DNA of 35,927 bases from Anaerolineae bacterium (GCA_015489285.1 WGAA01000230.1:1-35927); one strand, 5' to 3'. Positions 7,257 through 16,618 are shown, numbered from the stretch's first letter. Numbers and translations are program-made. Notes: generated by a model not told the origin, from the sequence alone.

Positions 7257-7892
7257 ATGAGACAGGTGCGGATCGTCCTGGTCGACGACCACCAGATCGT
7301 GCGGGAAGGGTTGCGGAGCATCCTCCAACAGGAGCCGTCCTTCGAAGTGGTGGGAGAAACCGGGGACGGAGCGTACGCGGTGACCCTGATTGCTCACCTC
7401 CAGCCGGACATCGCCCTCGTGGACATCCGCCTGCCGGACATGAGTGGCCTGGACGTCTGTCGCCGGGCCGTCGAACTGAGTCCCCGTACCCGGGTCATCA
7501 TCCTCACGGCGTATCTGGACAGCAACCTGGTCCACCAGGCCTTACAGGCAGGGGCACGGGGATACCTCCTCAAAGATGTGGAGCACATGGCCCTCGTCGA
7601 GCGGATTCACCAAGTACTCCAAGGGGAATACGTCTTCGACCCCCGCGTGACCCACACCCTGGCCGAGTACATCGTGCAACACCCACCGGAAGAAGATGAC
7701 ATCCTCCTCTCCGCGCGGGAGCTCGAGATCTTGCGCCTGGTGGCCCAGGGGCTCACCAACGCGGAAATTGCGGACATCCTTTTCCTCAGCCCGGCCACTG
7801 TGAAGGACCACGTCCGAAACATCACGGCCAAATTGGGCGCGCGCAACCGAGTGGAAGCTGTGACCAAAGCCGTCCGTCAGGGGCTTATATAG
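7257..7892 (+). CDS. NarL/FixJ-family response regulator
   Basis: DNA-binding partner of the histidine kinase encoded just downstream. The receiver domain (residues 1-120) has the acidic pair DD at 10-11, the phosphoacceptor Asp56 in DIALVDIRLPD, a Thr in VIILTAY and a Lys in YLLKDV. The LuxR-type helix-turn-helix fills about 145-211 (LSARELEILRLVAQGLTNAEIA, then SPATVKDHVRNI). The ATG at 7257 gives the canonical receiver start and has GAGAAAGGA upstream; the frame is open earlier, but that part has no family similarity. Its stop overlaps a possible GTG start of the kinase, so the two are coupled. Targets are unknown; the nearby cytochrome operon is a natural guess, not shown. Confidence 0.93.
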   Translation: MRQVRIVLVDDHQIVREGLRSILQQEPSFEVVGETGDGAYAVTLIAHLQPDIALVDIRLPDMSGLDVCRRAVELSPRTRVIILTAYLDSNLVHQALQAGARGYLLKDVEHMALVERIHQVLQGEYVFDPRVTHTLAEYIVQHPPEEDDILLSARELEILRLVAQGLTNAEIADILFLSPATVKDHVRNITAKLGARNRVEAVTKAVRQGLI

Positions 7893-7912
7893 TGACCTTA
7901 CGGGAGCACACC

Positions 7913-9388
7913 ATGAACACGGGTAACGTATCTCCGCCGGATAAGCGTCACCTGGGCTACGCGGAACAAGTCCTCGTCCTGCGTCATCGTATCTGGTCCC
8001 GTCTACGACAACACAAGGGCTTCTCCCCGGCCTCGGTCGAAAGTGTCGCCGCCTGTCTCAACCTCATTATGGACGTGCATCAACTGGAGTACCTGGATAA
8101 GCTGTTAGATCAAGTCAACGGTAAAATCAGCGTCCAGCAATTCATCGACACCGTCCTTCGCATCTCCGCGGAAACGCCCCGTCTTCTCAAGAACATCCAG
8201 TTGCCCCCTTCCCCGTTGACCCCGGAAGCCATCGAGAAACTCCTGGCCGAGGAGGATGTGGAGCAGCTCAGACATTTCCTCCGGCAGACCCTCATTCTCA
8301 TCAGCGAGGGATGCACCCTCCTCACCCTCATCAAACGGGGCGACATCTTACAGCGAACCGTCAACACGGCCTGCCAACTGGTGCAAGGTACCATTGGTCT
8401 CGCCTTAGCCATCGGAGAGGGAACGTGCGTGGACCTCGCCACCTGTGGCACGTCGAATCACGTGGAAATCCCTCCCACCCTCGTCCAGGACCTCCTGCCC
8501 CTTCTCGATACCAAAGGGCCGGCACATGTGAGCCGGCCGGAACGTCTTCCTCAACTCCTGCTGGACATCCTCCGGTACGACGAAACCCAGCAGCTCATCA
8601 GCGTCCCCTTGTGGTACCGGGGGAATCCCCGGGGGTACGTCCTTGTCAACGTTCCTGGGGACATTCCCGTACACGAAGAGGATCTCTACATGCTGGCCGC
8701 GCTGGCCCGCCAGGCCTCCTTTGCCCTGGAAAACCTGACCCTTCACTCCCGGGTCGAGGAGCTGGGGCGGATGGAGGAGCGACAACGCATCGCTCAGGAC
8801 CTCCACGACACCGTCGCCCAGTTGCTTTTCGTCATCGGCATGGAAGCGGAGAGCCTCCTGCACGCCATTCCCGAGGATTCCCCCCTGCACCGGCGGGCAT
8901 TGCGCATCCGGCGCATCACCTCCCGGGCCAGCAATGAGCTCCGCTCCGCCATCGCGGCCCTGCGGTCCTACCCCGTCTCCGGGGAGAACACCCTGGCGGA
9001 CGCGCTCCAGCAGACGGCGGAAGAGTGGGAGCGCCTCTCCAAGCTGGACGTCACCCTCGTGCTCCCCTCCCAATGGCCCACCCTGTCCGGCCGGGCCGCG
9101 AGGGCCATCTACCGTGTGGTCCGGGAAGCCCTCATCAACGTGCAGAAACACGCCCACGCTACAGCCGTCGTCATCAGCGTTACCCCCTTCCCCAACCGGC
9201 TGGTCGTCACCGTCCAGGACAACGGCGTTGGCTTCCCCACACACATCTTCCAACTCCTGGAAAGTGACGTGAACTTCGGCCTGAGGACGATGGAACATCT
9301 GGCCGAGGCCGTAGGGGGATACCTGGAACTTTCCAACGGAGAGGATGGCGGGGCGGTGGTGCGCCTTGTGTTGCCTCTGCCCGCGTGA
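7913..9388 (+). CDS. soluble sensor histidine kinase (GAF, HisKA_3, HATPase)
   Basis: NarX/DegS-type kinase of 491 residues without membrane segments, so it senses a cytoplasmic signal. The N-terminal 140 residues are helical and unassigned. A GAF-like domain spans about 145-275. The dimerisation/phosphotransfer helix (about 284-350) carries the phosphoacceptor His298 in QDLHDTVAQ. The ATPase domain (about 395-488) has the N box REALINVQKHAHA and G1 box DNGVGF, then GLRTM. The ATG at 7913 is chosen because GGGAG lies 6 bases upstream; a GTG at 7892 overlapping the regulator's stop is an alternative adding 7 residues. A ligand such as oxygen or NO through GAF is possible but not provable. Confidence 0.92.
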   Translation: MNTGNVSPPDKRHLGYAEQVLVLRHRIWSRLRQHKGFSPASVESVAACLNLIMDVHQLEYLDKLLDQVNGKISVQQFIDTVLRISAETPRLLKNIQLPPSPLTPEAIEKLLAEEDVEQLRHFLRQTLILISEGCTLLTLIKRGDILQRTVNTACQLVQGTIGLALAIGEGTCVDLATCGTSNHVEIPPTLVQDLLPLLDTKGPAHVSRPERLPQLLLDILRYDETQQLISVPLWYRGNPRGYVLVNVPGDIPVHEEDLYMLAALARQASFALENLTLHSRVEELGRMEERQRIAQDLHDTVAQLLFVIGMEAESLLHAIPEDSPLHRRALRIRRITSRASNELRSAIAALRSYPVSGENTLADALQQTAEEWERLSKLDVTLVLPSQWPTLSGRAARAIYRVVREALINVQKHAHATAVVISVTPFPNRLVVTVQDNGVGFPTHIFQLLESDVNFGLRTMEHLAEAVGGYLELSNGEDGGAVVRLVLPLPA

Positions 9389-9417
9389 TATCCTCGTAAG
9401 AACGTACGGAGGTCGCC

Positions 9418-10197
9418 ATGCTTTTGGCCGTTGACATCGGGAACAGCGAAGTGACCCTGGGCGTCCACGACGGGACGCGGTGGATTGCCCGCTGGCGCTT
9501 GCGGTCCGTGGTACACGCCACGGCCGATGAATACGCGCTGTGGATCAAAGGCCTCTTCCGCGAGGCCGACATCCCCCTATCCCGGATACGAGGCGTTAGC
9601 CTGGCCAGCGTCGTCCCACCCCTCACCGACACCCTGGGTGAGGTCCTCGAGACCCACTTCGACGCGCCCATGCTCATCGTCAACGCGCACACCCCCATGC
9701 CCATCCGCATCGCCATTGACAAGCCTGAGGAGGTCGGCGCGGATCTCATCGCCAACGTGGTGGCCGCATATCACCGCCTGCGCGCGGCGCACATTGTCGT
9801 CAGTCTGGGGACGGCCACCGTCCTCACCGCGGTCAACGCGCGAGGGGAATTCCTCGGGGCAGCCATTGCCCCGGGATTGCGCATGGCAGCCGCCATCCTC
9901 GCCGAGCGCACGGCTCAGCTTCCGGGCATCCAACTTCAGGCTCCAAGCGCGGCCATCGGCCGAAACACCGTCCAGGCCATGCAAAGCGGCCTCATCCTCG
10001 GCTATGTGGGCCTTATCGAAGGGCTCGTTGCCCGATTCCGGGAGGAAATGGGGACACCCGCCCCTGTCATTGCTACCGGAGGACTCGCCGGTCTCATCGC
10101 CCCACACACCCTCGTCATCGAGCAAGTGGACCCCTGGCTGACGCTGGAGGGTCTACGCCTTCTCGCCGAATACAACCACCTCATTTCGGACAACTGA
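9418..10197 (+). CDS. coaX: type III pantothenate kinase
   Basis: Phosphorylates pantothenate, the first committed step of coenzyme A synthesis; cytoplasmic. The 259-residue length is usual for CoaX. The ASKHA-fold phosphate loop LLAVDIGNSEVTLGV opens the protein. Further landmarks are EEVGADLIANVVAAYHRL (about 103-120), VSLGTATVLTAVN (about 126-138), GAAIAPGLRMAAAILAERTAQLP (about 145-167) and a C-terminal VIATGGLAGLI. ACGGAGGTCGCC precedes the ATG. It sits 29 bases after the kinase gene and may share its transcript. It is unrelated in function to the cytochrome genes that follow a 231-base gap. Confidence 0.95.
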   Translation: MLLAVDIGNSEVTLGVHDGTRWIARWRLRSVVHATADEYALWIKGLFREADIPLSRIRGVSLASVVPPLTDTLGEVLETHFDAPMLIVNAHTPMPIRIAIDKPEEVGADLIANVVAAYHRLRAAHIVVSLGTATVLTAVNARGEFLGAAIAPGLRMAAAILAERTAQLPGIQLQAPSAAIGRNTVQAMQSGLILGYVGLIEGLVARFREEMGTPAPVIATGGLAGLIAPHTLVIEQVDPWLTLEGLRLLAEYNHLISDN

Positions 10198-10428
10198 AGA
10201 TCCCCGCCATCTCCCCCGGTTTACTCCGTCCTTCCCCCTTCATAACCTCAGGCGATAATCCCTTATTCCGAACTCCGATAAAGAAGTATGTCCCAAATCA
10301 TATCCACTAATAAGAACCCGGGCTTACACTGGTAACAAAATCCACATGTACAAGACGATTGCCTTCCGGACGAGAAAGGCGCTCTGCCCCTCTCGGCCGG
10401 TTCATTATTCTGACCAAGGAGGTCCACA

Positions 10429-11886
10429 GTGAAGCGACGGCATCTATGGGTGTTCGGAGCTGTACTCTTACTCCTCGTGGTCATCGTTCCCATCGCCTAC
10501 AGCCTTCCTCGCGAACGCCCTCCCGACGATCCTCAACGCTACCTGCAACGTCATCCCGTTCCCCTCAATCACAGCAACCTCATTCAAGGCCCCTTCAAAA
10601 CGCCGCAAGACGTGACCAAGGAATGTCTCCGGTGCCATCCGGACGCGGCAAAGGAGGTCATGCAAACGACCCACTGGACGTGGGAGGGCAAACCGGTGAA
10701 AGTGCCCTGGCGAGACGAACCGGTGACCATCGGCAAGAAGAACCAGATCAACAACTTCTGTATCAGTATCATGGGGAACCAGCACACCTGTACCACGTGC
10801 CACGCGGGGTACGGGTGGAGCGAGGACAAGCCCTTCGACTTCTCCAACCCGTACAATGTGGACTGTCTGGCCTGTCACGCGGACATGAGCGTCTATGCCA
10901 AGGGGTTCTCCGGCCTCCCGGCCAAGGGGGTCGACCTGCTGGCTGCGGCCAAGAGTGTTCACAACCCCAAGCGGGAGAACTGCGGTAAATGCCACTTCAA
11001 CGGCGGAGGCGGCAACAACGTCAAACACGGTGACTTGGACCAAAGCCTGCTCCTCCCGCCGCCGGAGCTGGACGTACACATGGGGCGCCTGGACTTCCAG
11101 TGCACGGACTGCCACAGGACCCAACATCACCGCATCAAGGGCCGTCTCCTCGCCGACAACTACACCATCCCCTATGAGGAGCAGGTCCACTGCACCGATT
11201 GCCACAGCCAGAGACCTCACGAGGACGATCGGTTGAACTTCCACACGAAGAGTGTGGCCTGCCAGACGTGCCACATCCCGGAGATGGCTCCCAAGGACCC
11301 CACGAAAATCTTCTGGGATTGGTCTAAAGCGGGCCAGGATCGTCCCGAGGACCATTACACTTACCTGAAGATCAAGGGCGAATTCATCTACAAGCGCCAC
11401 GTCAAACCGGTTTACCGCTGGTTCAACGGCAACAACAAGTACCGCTACATCCTCGGCGACCGCATCGATCCCACGAAACCGACGATTATCGACGAACCGG
11501 CCGGAAAGATCACCGACCCCACCGCGAAGATCTTCCCCTTCAAGATCCACGTGGCCATCCAGCCCTACGACAAGGAGTACAAGTACTTGCTCGCGCCCAT
11601 CACCTCCGGTCCCGGCGGGTTCTGGCACGATTTCGATTGGGATAAGGCCTTCCGCCTGGCCGAACCCATCACCGGGTTGAAGTACAGCGGCAAGTACGGC
11701 TGGACCGAAACGTGGATGTTCTGGCCAACCACACATATGGTTCGACCCGCGAAAGAGGCCCTACAGTGCGAGGACTGCCACGGCCCCAAGGGACGTCTGG
11801 ATTGGAAGGCTCTGGGATATCCGGGCGACCCGAAGGAGTGGGGGGGCCGTTTCCAGCTGAACTTAGTCCCGGAGGGAGAGAAATAG
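10429..11886 (+). CDS. octaheme c-type cytochrome, OTR (octaheme tetrathionate reductase) family
   Basis: Extracytoplasmic multiheme enzyme related to Shewanella OTR, which reduces tetrathionate and in vitro nitrite and hydroxylamine. The 485 residues begin with a single hydrophobic segment (about 5-24), so it is exported and perhaps membrane-anchored. Eight CXXCH haem sites are visible at 66, 121, 146, 185, 225, 255, 278 and 447. The long haem-free stretch between sites 7 and 8 fits the family. The GTG at 10429 is preferred because AAGGAGGT lies directly upstream. A weak promoter candidate (TTACAC-17-TGTACA, 10324-10352) lies in the 231-base gap before it; nothing else was seen there. Its stop is 3 bases before the next cytochrome gene. 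The physiological substrate cannot be decided here. Confidence 0.88.
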   Translation: MKRRHLWVFGAVLLLLVVIVPIAYSLPRERPPDDPQRYLQRHPVPLNHSNLIQGPFKTPQDVTKECLRCHPDAAKEVMQTTHWTWEGKPVKVPWRDEPVTIGKKNQINNFCISIMGNQHTCTTCHAGYGWSEDKPFDFSNPYNVDCLACHADMSVYAKGFSGLPAKGVDLLAAAKSVHNPKRENCGKCHFNGGGGNNVKHGDLDQSLLLPPPELDVHMGRLDFQCTDCHRTQHHRIKGRLLADNYTIPYEEQVHCTDCHSQRPHEDDRLNFHTKSVACQTCHIPEMAPKDPTKIFWDWSKAGQDRPEDHYTYLKIKGEFIYKRHVKPVYRWFNGNNKYRYILGDRIDPTKPTIIDEPAGKITDPTAKIFPFKIHVAIQPYDKEYKYLLAPITSGPGGFWHDFDWDKAFRLAEPITGLKYSGKYGWTETWMFWPTTHMVRPAKEALQCEDCHGPKGRLDWKALGYPGDPKEWGGRFQLNLVPEGEK

Positions 11887-11889
11887 GCC

Positions 11890-14775
11890 ATGACGAATCT
11901 ACGATCTTTCTCACTGCGCACGGGCATATTCTTGACCATCCTGTCGGCCCTGGTCCTGGGCCTCATCTGGGGATTTCCCTACGTCCGGGCCCAGACGGGG
12001 GTCCCTCCTCTCGAGACGGTGACCATTGAGCTCCCACCCAAAGGTTCACCCATGCACCCGCCGTTCCCCATCCTGGACGCGAACGGCGAGCACGTCCTCA
12101 AAAGCGGTCGACCCATGTCCACCATGCGCACGTGCGGCCAATGTCACGATACAAACTTCATCGCCACCCACAGCTACCATGTGGACATGGGCCTTTCGGA
12201 TATACTGCACCGACGCACACCGGCCTCGGGAGAACCGTGGGATGTCTCCAACGGCCCCTTTGGCCGCTGGGATCCCCTGTTCTACAGGTACCTCTCCCAG
12301 CCCGGGGATGAGCGCCTCGACCTGAGCACGGCCGAGTGGATAATGACCCAGGGGATATACCATCCGGGGGGCGGCCCGGCCGAAATCTCCCGGGAGGGAC
12401 AACTGCTGACCCAACTGGAGCCGGACCCCACCCACCCGGAAACGGCCATCCTGGACGCGACCACAGGCCAGGCCAAGCCCTGGGATTGGCGCCGTTCGGG
12501 CACGGTGGAGGTCAACTGCATCCTCTGCCACACGCCCAACCCCAATAACCAGGCACGCATCCAGGCCCTGAAAGAGGGGGCCTTCGCCTGGGCGAACACG
12601 GCCACACTCCTGGGCACGGGCATCGTGGATAAGACCGCGGACGGCTGGCACTGGAATCCCAACGCCTTTGGTCCCGACGGCAAGCTGAAGAAGGCCTTCG
12701 TGACCATCCAGGAACCGTCGAACAAGAACTGTGCCGCCTGCCACGGTCCGGTGCACACCGACCCCAGCCAACCTGCCGTTGTGACCGAACTCAATCCGCA
12801 AACGGCCACCGTGGGCCAGGTGTTCTCCGGACAACGCATCTCCAAATCGGGCATGAACATCCAGGGGAAGGAAAAGCTCACCCGGCCCTGGGACGTCCAC
12901 ATGGACCGAGGACTTTCCTGTGTGGACTGCCACTTTGCCCTGAACAACCCGGCCCAGGCGTGGGAGAAACGGGAAAATCGGCCGCACACCCTCGTGTACG
13001 ATCCGCGGCGTCTGGACATCGGCGACTACCTCAAAACCCCCGTCCACGACTTCGCCCGGGGCGAGACGGCCCAACACCCCCTCGATCCCAAGAGCAAGGG
13101 GACGATGCGGCGGTGTGAGGATTGCCACGATGCCAAACGGGTCCACACAGGTGTGCTCCCGTACGCCAACCGGCACCTGAGCGTTCTGGCCTGTGAAACG
13201 TGCCACATCCCCAAACTGTACGCCCCGGCCATCGAGGCCTACGACTGGACCGTCCTCATGCCCGACAAATCCCCGCGGGTCGTTTACCGGGGGATGGACG
13301 GCCCGGCCCCCATGCCCGGTGGAGACGTCCCGCCGACGGTGGCCAACCTCGTCACCGGTTACACCCCTGTGACCTTGTTACGGCACAACCGCACGGGGAT
13401 GCCCGAACTGACCACGCCGAACTGGCTCTACACCCTCATCGGCACCACGTCAAAAGGTGAACGCACCACCTCTAAGAGCGGTGGCGACTGGATAGCACCT
13501 TACAACCTGATTACCACCTGGTTCTGGGTGTACACCGATGCCAACGGACGGGTGCGCCCCGTTCGGCGCATCGACCTGGAGAAGGCCTGGTTCGACGGGG
13601 ATACCTACGCGGCGGACGTCGTAGCTCTCTTCGACGCGAACCGGGACGGACAACTGAGCCCCGACGAGCTCGTCCTGGACACCAAGGCAAAACGGGATCT
13701 CATCGCCCAACGCCTGGCTGCATTGGGCCTGAAGAACCCACACATCGAGGGGCGTGTTCGCCCGTACAGCGTAAGCCACGACGTCGCGGAGAAGGGGTGG
13801 GCCCTCGAAGAGTGCACGGCCTGCCATAACACCCAATCCCGTCTCACACGCCCCATGCAATTGGCCCCTTACGTGCCTGCGGGGGTCGAGCCCACCTTCG
13901 TCAAGGACACCAATGTGGTCAAGACGGGGCGCATGGTGAAGAAGGAAGATGGCCTCTACCTCCAACCCGACCCCAAGGACTACGGCCTCTACATCTTCGG
14001 CCATGACCGAATCCCCATCATCGACTGGTTTGGGTTCCTCCTCTTCGTCGGCGTCATTCTGGGCGTGAGCGGCCATGCGGCCCTGCGCATCTACGCGGCA
14101 AAGCGGCGGAAACATGCCCACGCCGGCTCGGTGGAAGAGGTCTACCTCTACACGCCCTTCGAGCGATTCTGGCACTGGCTCCAGGCGACGACCATCGGCT
14201 TACTGCTGGTCACCGGGTTGCTCATCCACCGTCCGGACTTCTGGCCGGCCCTGAGCAACTACCGTTACCTCGTCCCCATTCACAACGTCTCCGCGGCCCT
14301 GCTCATCCTGGATGCCTCCCTCTCCCTCTTCTACCACCTGACCACAGGGGCCATCCGGGAGTTCATCCCCAAGCCGCGGGGCTTCTTCGACCAAGCCATA
14401 CAACAGGTCCGTTATTACACCTACGGCATCTTCCGGGGTGAGCCGCACCCCTTCGAGAAGGTGCCCGGACGCAAATTGAACCCGTTACAGCAGGTCACCT
14501 ACTTTGGGCTCCTCAACGTCCTGCTGCCCTTGCAAATGCTCACCGGTCTCCTCATGTGGGGAGAGCAGTATTGGCCCGACGCCATACAGAAGATCGGCGG
14601 GCTCCACACGCTGGCGCCCATCCACTCCCTGGTGGCGTGGCTCTTCGCCTCCTTCGTCGTGGGCCACGTGTACCTCACAACGACCGGCCTGACACCACTG
14701 GAGGACATCCGGGGAATGATCACCGGTTGGGAACGGATAGAGGTGCCCGAGGGCAAGGGAAGCCATGAAGCGTAA
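11890..14775 (+). CDS. heptaheme cytochrome c fused to EF-hand and cytochrome b561-like membrane domain
   Basis: Probable quinone-linked electron-transfer partner of the OTR-like cytochrome, 961 residues. Residues 10-33 are a signal anchor. Seven CXXCH sites are at 82, 210, 281, 344, 409, 435 and 642. An EF-hand-like calcium loop (DANRDGQLSPDE, about 582-593) lies between haem sites 6 and 7. From about 711 there are around five membrane helices (711-735, 765-780, 797-817, 868-890, 905-928) with several His residues (for example H762, H798, H816, H912, H925) suited to bind b-type haem, as in formate dehydrogenase or Ni-Fe hydrogenase cytochrome b subunits. Both functions in one chain is unusual. 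The ribosome site before the ATG is weak, and coupling to the upstream gene is likely. Confidence 0.85.
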   Translation: MTNLRSFSLRTGIFLTILSALVLGLIWGFPYVRAQTGVPPLETVTIELPPKGSPMHPPFPILDANGEHVLKSGRPMSTMRTCGQCHDTNFIATHSYHVDMGLSDILHRRTPASGEPWDVSNGPFGRWDPLFYRYLSQPGDERLDLSTAEWIMTQGIYHPGGGPAEISREGQLLTQLEPDPTHPETAILDATTGQAKPWDWRRSGTVEVNCILCHTPNPNNQARIQALKEGAFAWANTATLLGTGIVDKTADGWHWNPNAFGPDGKLKKAFVTIQEPSNKNCAACHGPVHTDPSQPAVVTELNPQTATVGQVFSGQRISKSGMNIQGKEKLTRPWDVHMDRGLSCVDCHFALNNPAQAWEKRENRPHTLVYDPRRLDIGDYLKTPVHDFARGETAQHPLDPKSKGTMRRCEDCHDAKRVHTGVLPYANRHLSVLACETCHIPKLYAPAIEAYDWTVLMPDKSPRVVYRGMDGPAPMPGGDVPPTVANLVTGYTPVTLLRHNRTGMPELTTPNWLYTLIGTTSKGERTTSKSGGDWIAPYNLITTWFWVYTDANGRVRPVRRIDLEKAWFDGDTYAADVVALFDANRDGQLSPDELVLDTKAKRDLIAQRLAALGLKNPHIEGRVRPYSVSHDVAEKGWALEECTACHNTQSRLTRPMQLAPYVPAGVEPTFVKDTNVVKTGRMVKKEDGLYLQPDPKDYGLYIFGHDRIPIIDWFGFLLFVGVILGVSGHAALRIYAAKRRKHAHAGSVEEVYLYTPFERFWHWLQATTIGLLLVTGLLIHRPDFWPALSNYRYLVPIHNVSAALLILDASLSLFYHLTTGAIREFIPKPRGFFDQAIQQVRYYTYGIFRGEPHPFEKVPGRKLNPLQQVTYFGLLNVLLPLQMLTGLLMWGEQYWPDAIQKIGGLHTLAPIHSLVAWLFASFVVGHVYLTTTGLTPLEDIRGMITGWERIEVPEGKGSHEA

Positions 14776-14809
14776 CCGAGATACGTCATCAGCCATTGGA
14801 GGTGGTTCA

Positions 14810-15367
14810 ATGAAAGGAGAACAGGCACATCGCGAGGCGCGAGGGTGGTTCAATCGGCCCACGAAACCGTACACATACCCCTACTGGGGTGGGATCTTGC
14901 TGGGGATCGTCCTCTTCCTGGCCTTCCTCATCCCGGGAACGGGGCTGGGAGCGTCGGGGGCTCTGGCCGCGGTGGGCGCGTTCATCGTCGACATCATCGC
15001 TCCGGGCCACGTGGACCGGACGCCCATTTTGGCCCACCTGGCCGGTGGCCACAAGAATCCCTTTTCCAGCTGGCTCATCCCCCTGGTCATTGGGATGATT
15101 ATCGGAGGCTTCGTCTCCGGTGTCATCGGCGGACGGGCCAAGTGGGAGACGACTCGCGGTCCTCGCATTTCCGATAAGACCCGCTGGGTCCTCGCGTTCG
15201 TGGGCGGCTTCATCTTCGTCTACGGGGCTCGGATGGCCCGAGGGTGTACGTCGGGCCAAGCACTGACGGGTGGGGCCGTCCTCTCCGCGGGGAGCTGGGC
15301 GATTATGATGGCCATCTTTGCAGGGGCGTACGCGCTGGCGTACTTCCTGCGCAACGTGTGGAATTAA
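14810..15367 (+). CDS. YeeE/YedE-family sulfur-compound transporter, short form
   Basis: Integral membrane protein of 185 residues with about four to five helices (about 26-42, 50-64, 87-108, 125-143, 155-180). The family is known for thiosulfate or sulfur-group uptake (E. coli YeeE), using conserved cysteines in the pore. One such Cys (C146) is seen in ARMARGCTSGQALTGG. The ATG at 14810 is chosen for the GGAGGTGG 4 bases upstream; an open frame begins earlier at 14765 but overlaps the cytochrome gene. It is about half of a YeeE protein and is followed by a second half-type gene, so the two probably pair, as in two-gene YedE systems. Confidence 0.85.
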   Translation: MKGEQAHREARGWFNRPTKPYTYPYWGGILLGIVLFLAFLIPGTGLGASGALAAVGAFIVDIIAPGHVDRTPILAHLAGGHKNPFSSWLIPLVIGMIIGGFVSGVIGGRAKWETTRGPRISDKTRWVLAFVGGFIFVYGARMARGCTSGQALTGGAVLSAGSWAIMMAIFAGAYALAYFLRNVWN

Positions 15368-15388
15368 CCGGCTCGTGAGGAGGCAGCT

Positions 15389-16618
15389 ATGGCGCCTTTT
15401 CCTTTGACTCTGTCCAAACCTCTTCTGTACGTGGTTCTGCTTATTCTGGGCTTTGGTTTCGGCTTTGCCCTGGAAACGTCCGGGTTCAACTACGCGCCCA
15501 ACCTGGCCGCCCAGTTTTACTTCAAGGACACCCGGGTCCTCAAGGTCATGTTCACGGCCATCATCGTGGCCATGGTCCTCGTGTTCCTGGCCGTGGAGAC
15601 GTTCGTCCTGGATTATTCCCTCATCTGGGTGCCCCCCACCTACTTGTGGCCGGGGATCCTGGGCGGGTTGATTATGGGCGTGGGCTTCATCATCGGAGGA
15701 TACTGTCCGGGGACCTCTATGGTCGCCGCGGTGACGGGCAAGATCGACGGGATCTTCTTCGTCCTCGGCGGCATCGCCGGCTGTATCACCTTTTCCGAAA
15801 CGGAGCGGTTCTTCCATTACTTCTATAACGACAGTTACTACGGCCGCCTGACGCTGATGGACGTGTTCCACCTGCCCATTGGGGTCGTTGTGCTCCTCGT
15901 GCTCTTCATGGCCTTCTTCATGTTCTGGATTTCGGAAAAGCTGGAACAGCGGTTCGGGGGGAAGGACCCGGCTCAGGAATCCCGGTTGCGTTACGCGGTG
16001 GCCCTGGTGATCCTCCTGGCCGGTGTGGGCGTCCTCCTCATCGGTGACCCGACGCCGGAACGGGGTTGGGCCCATATCGCTCCCCAGAAGCAACCGCTCC
16101 TGGAAAACCGCAGCGTCTACATTCACCCCGGCGAGGTTCTGAAGTACATCGACGACGACACGGTCGCGGTGGAGTTGATCGACGTCCGGGATGATGCGGC
16201 CTACAACCTGTTCCACCTCTACTGGGCGAAACACGTGCCCCTCGCACGCATAGACACCATCGTGCCCACCCTGGCGAAGAACCCCTACGCGGATTCCACC
16301 CTCGTGGTGGTCATGAGCAACGACGAGACGTTGGCCACGGAAGCGTGGAAGCACCTCGTGGGGGGTAACGTGCCGAACGTGTATATCATGGACGGGGGCC
16401 TGAACCACTGGCTGGAGGTGTTCGGTGAAGAGGATGGGTTGGAACCCCTTCCCGGGCCCTTCGCGGATGAGGAGCTGCACTTCCGCATCCCTCAAGCCAA
16501 AGGGGACGGATTTGCGGCTTCGCAACCTTGGTGGCATCATTATAAAGACGTGTTACAATTTACCCCTAAAGTGAAGCTCCAACGCAAGAAGGCGCCAACA
16601 GGCGGTGGGTGCGGTTAA
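15389..16618 (+). CDS. YeeE/YedE-family transporter fused to a rhodanese-like domain lacking the catalytic Cys
   Basis: The 409-residue protein starts with a YeeE-type membrane part: about six helices between 11 and 219, with the family motif GGYCPGTSMVAA holding C106. A rhodanese-like domain fills about 247-345 (VELIDVRDDAAYNLFHLYWAKHV, then VYIMDGGLNHWLEVF). Where active rhodaneses have the Cys loop after the central strand, this one reads VVVMSNDETLATEAW, with no Cys. The extreme C-terminus ends in GGGCG (C408). It probably handles sulfane sulfur with the preceding half-transporter, but not as a classical sulfurtransferase. A strong ribosome site (GAGGAGG) precedes the ATG. It is the last gene before the hairpin at 16654. 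Confidence 0.87.
   Translation: MAPFPLTLSKPLLYVVLLILGFGFGFALETSGFNYAPNLAAQFYFKDTRVLKVMFTAIIVAMVLVFLAVETFVLDYSLIWVPPTYLWPGILGGLIMGVGFIIGGYCPGTSMVAAVTGKIDGIFFVLGGIAGCITFSETERFFHYFYNDSYYGRLTLMDVFHLPIGVVVLLVLFMAFFMFWISEKLEQRFGGKDPAQESRLRYAVALVILLAGVGVLLIGDPTPERGWAHIAPQKQPLLENRSVYIHPGEVLKYIDDDTVAVELIDVRDDAAYNLFHLYWAKHVPLARIDTIVPTLAKNPYADSTLVVVMSNDETLATEAWKHLVGGNVPNVYIMDGGLNHWLEVFGEEDGLEPLPGPFADEELHFRIPQAKGDGFAASQPWWHHYKDVLQFTPKVKLQRKKAPTGGGCG

Noticed and set aside
14807..16540. Long open frame on the minus strand opposite the YeeE genes (577 codons)
   Set aside because: It mirrors real genes with membrane segments and YeeE motifs on the plus strand. Its translation is rich in His, Gln, Arg and Asp with no known domain, and high GC content explains the lack of stops.
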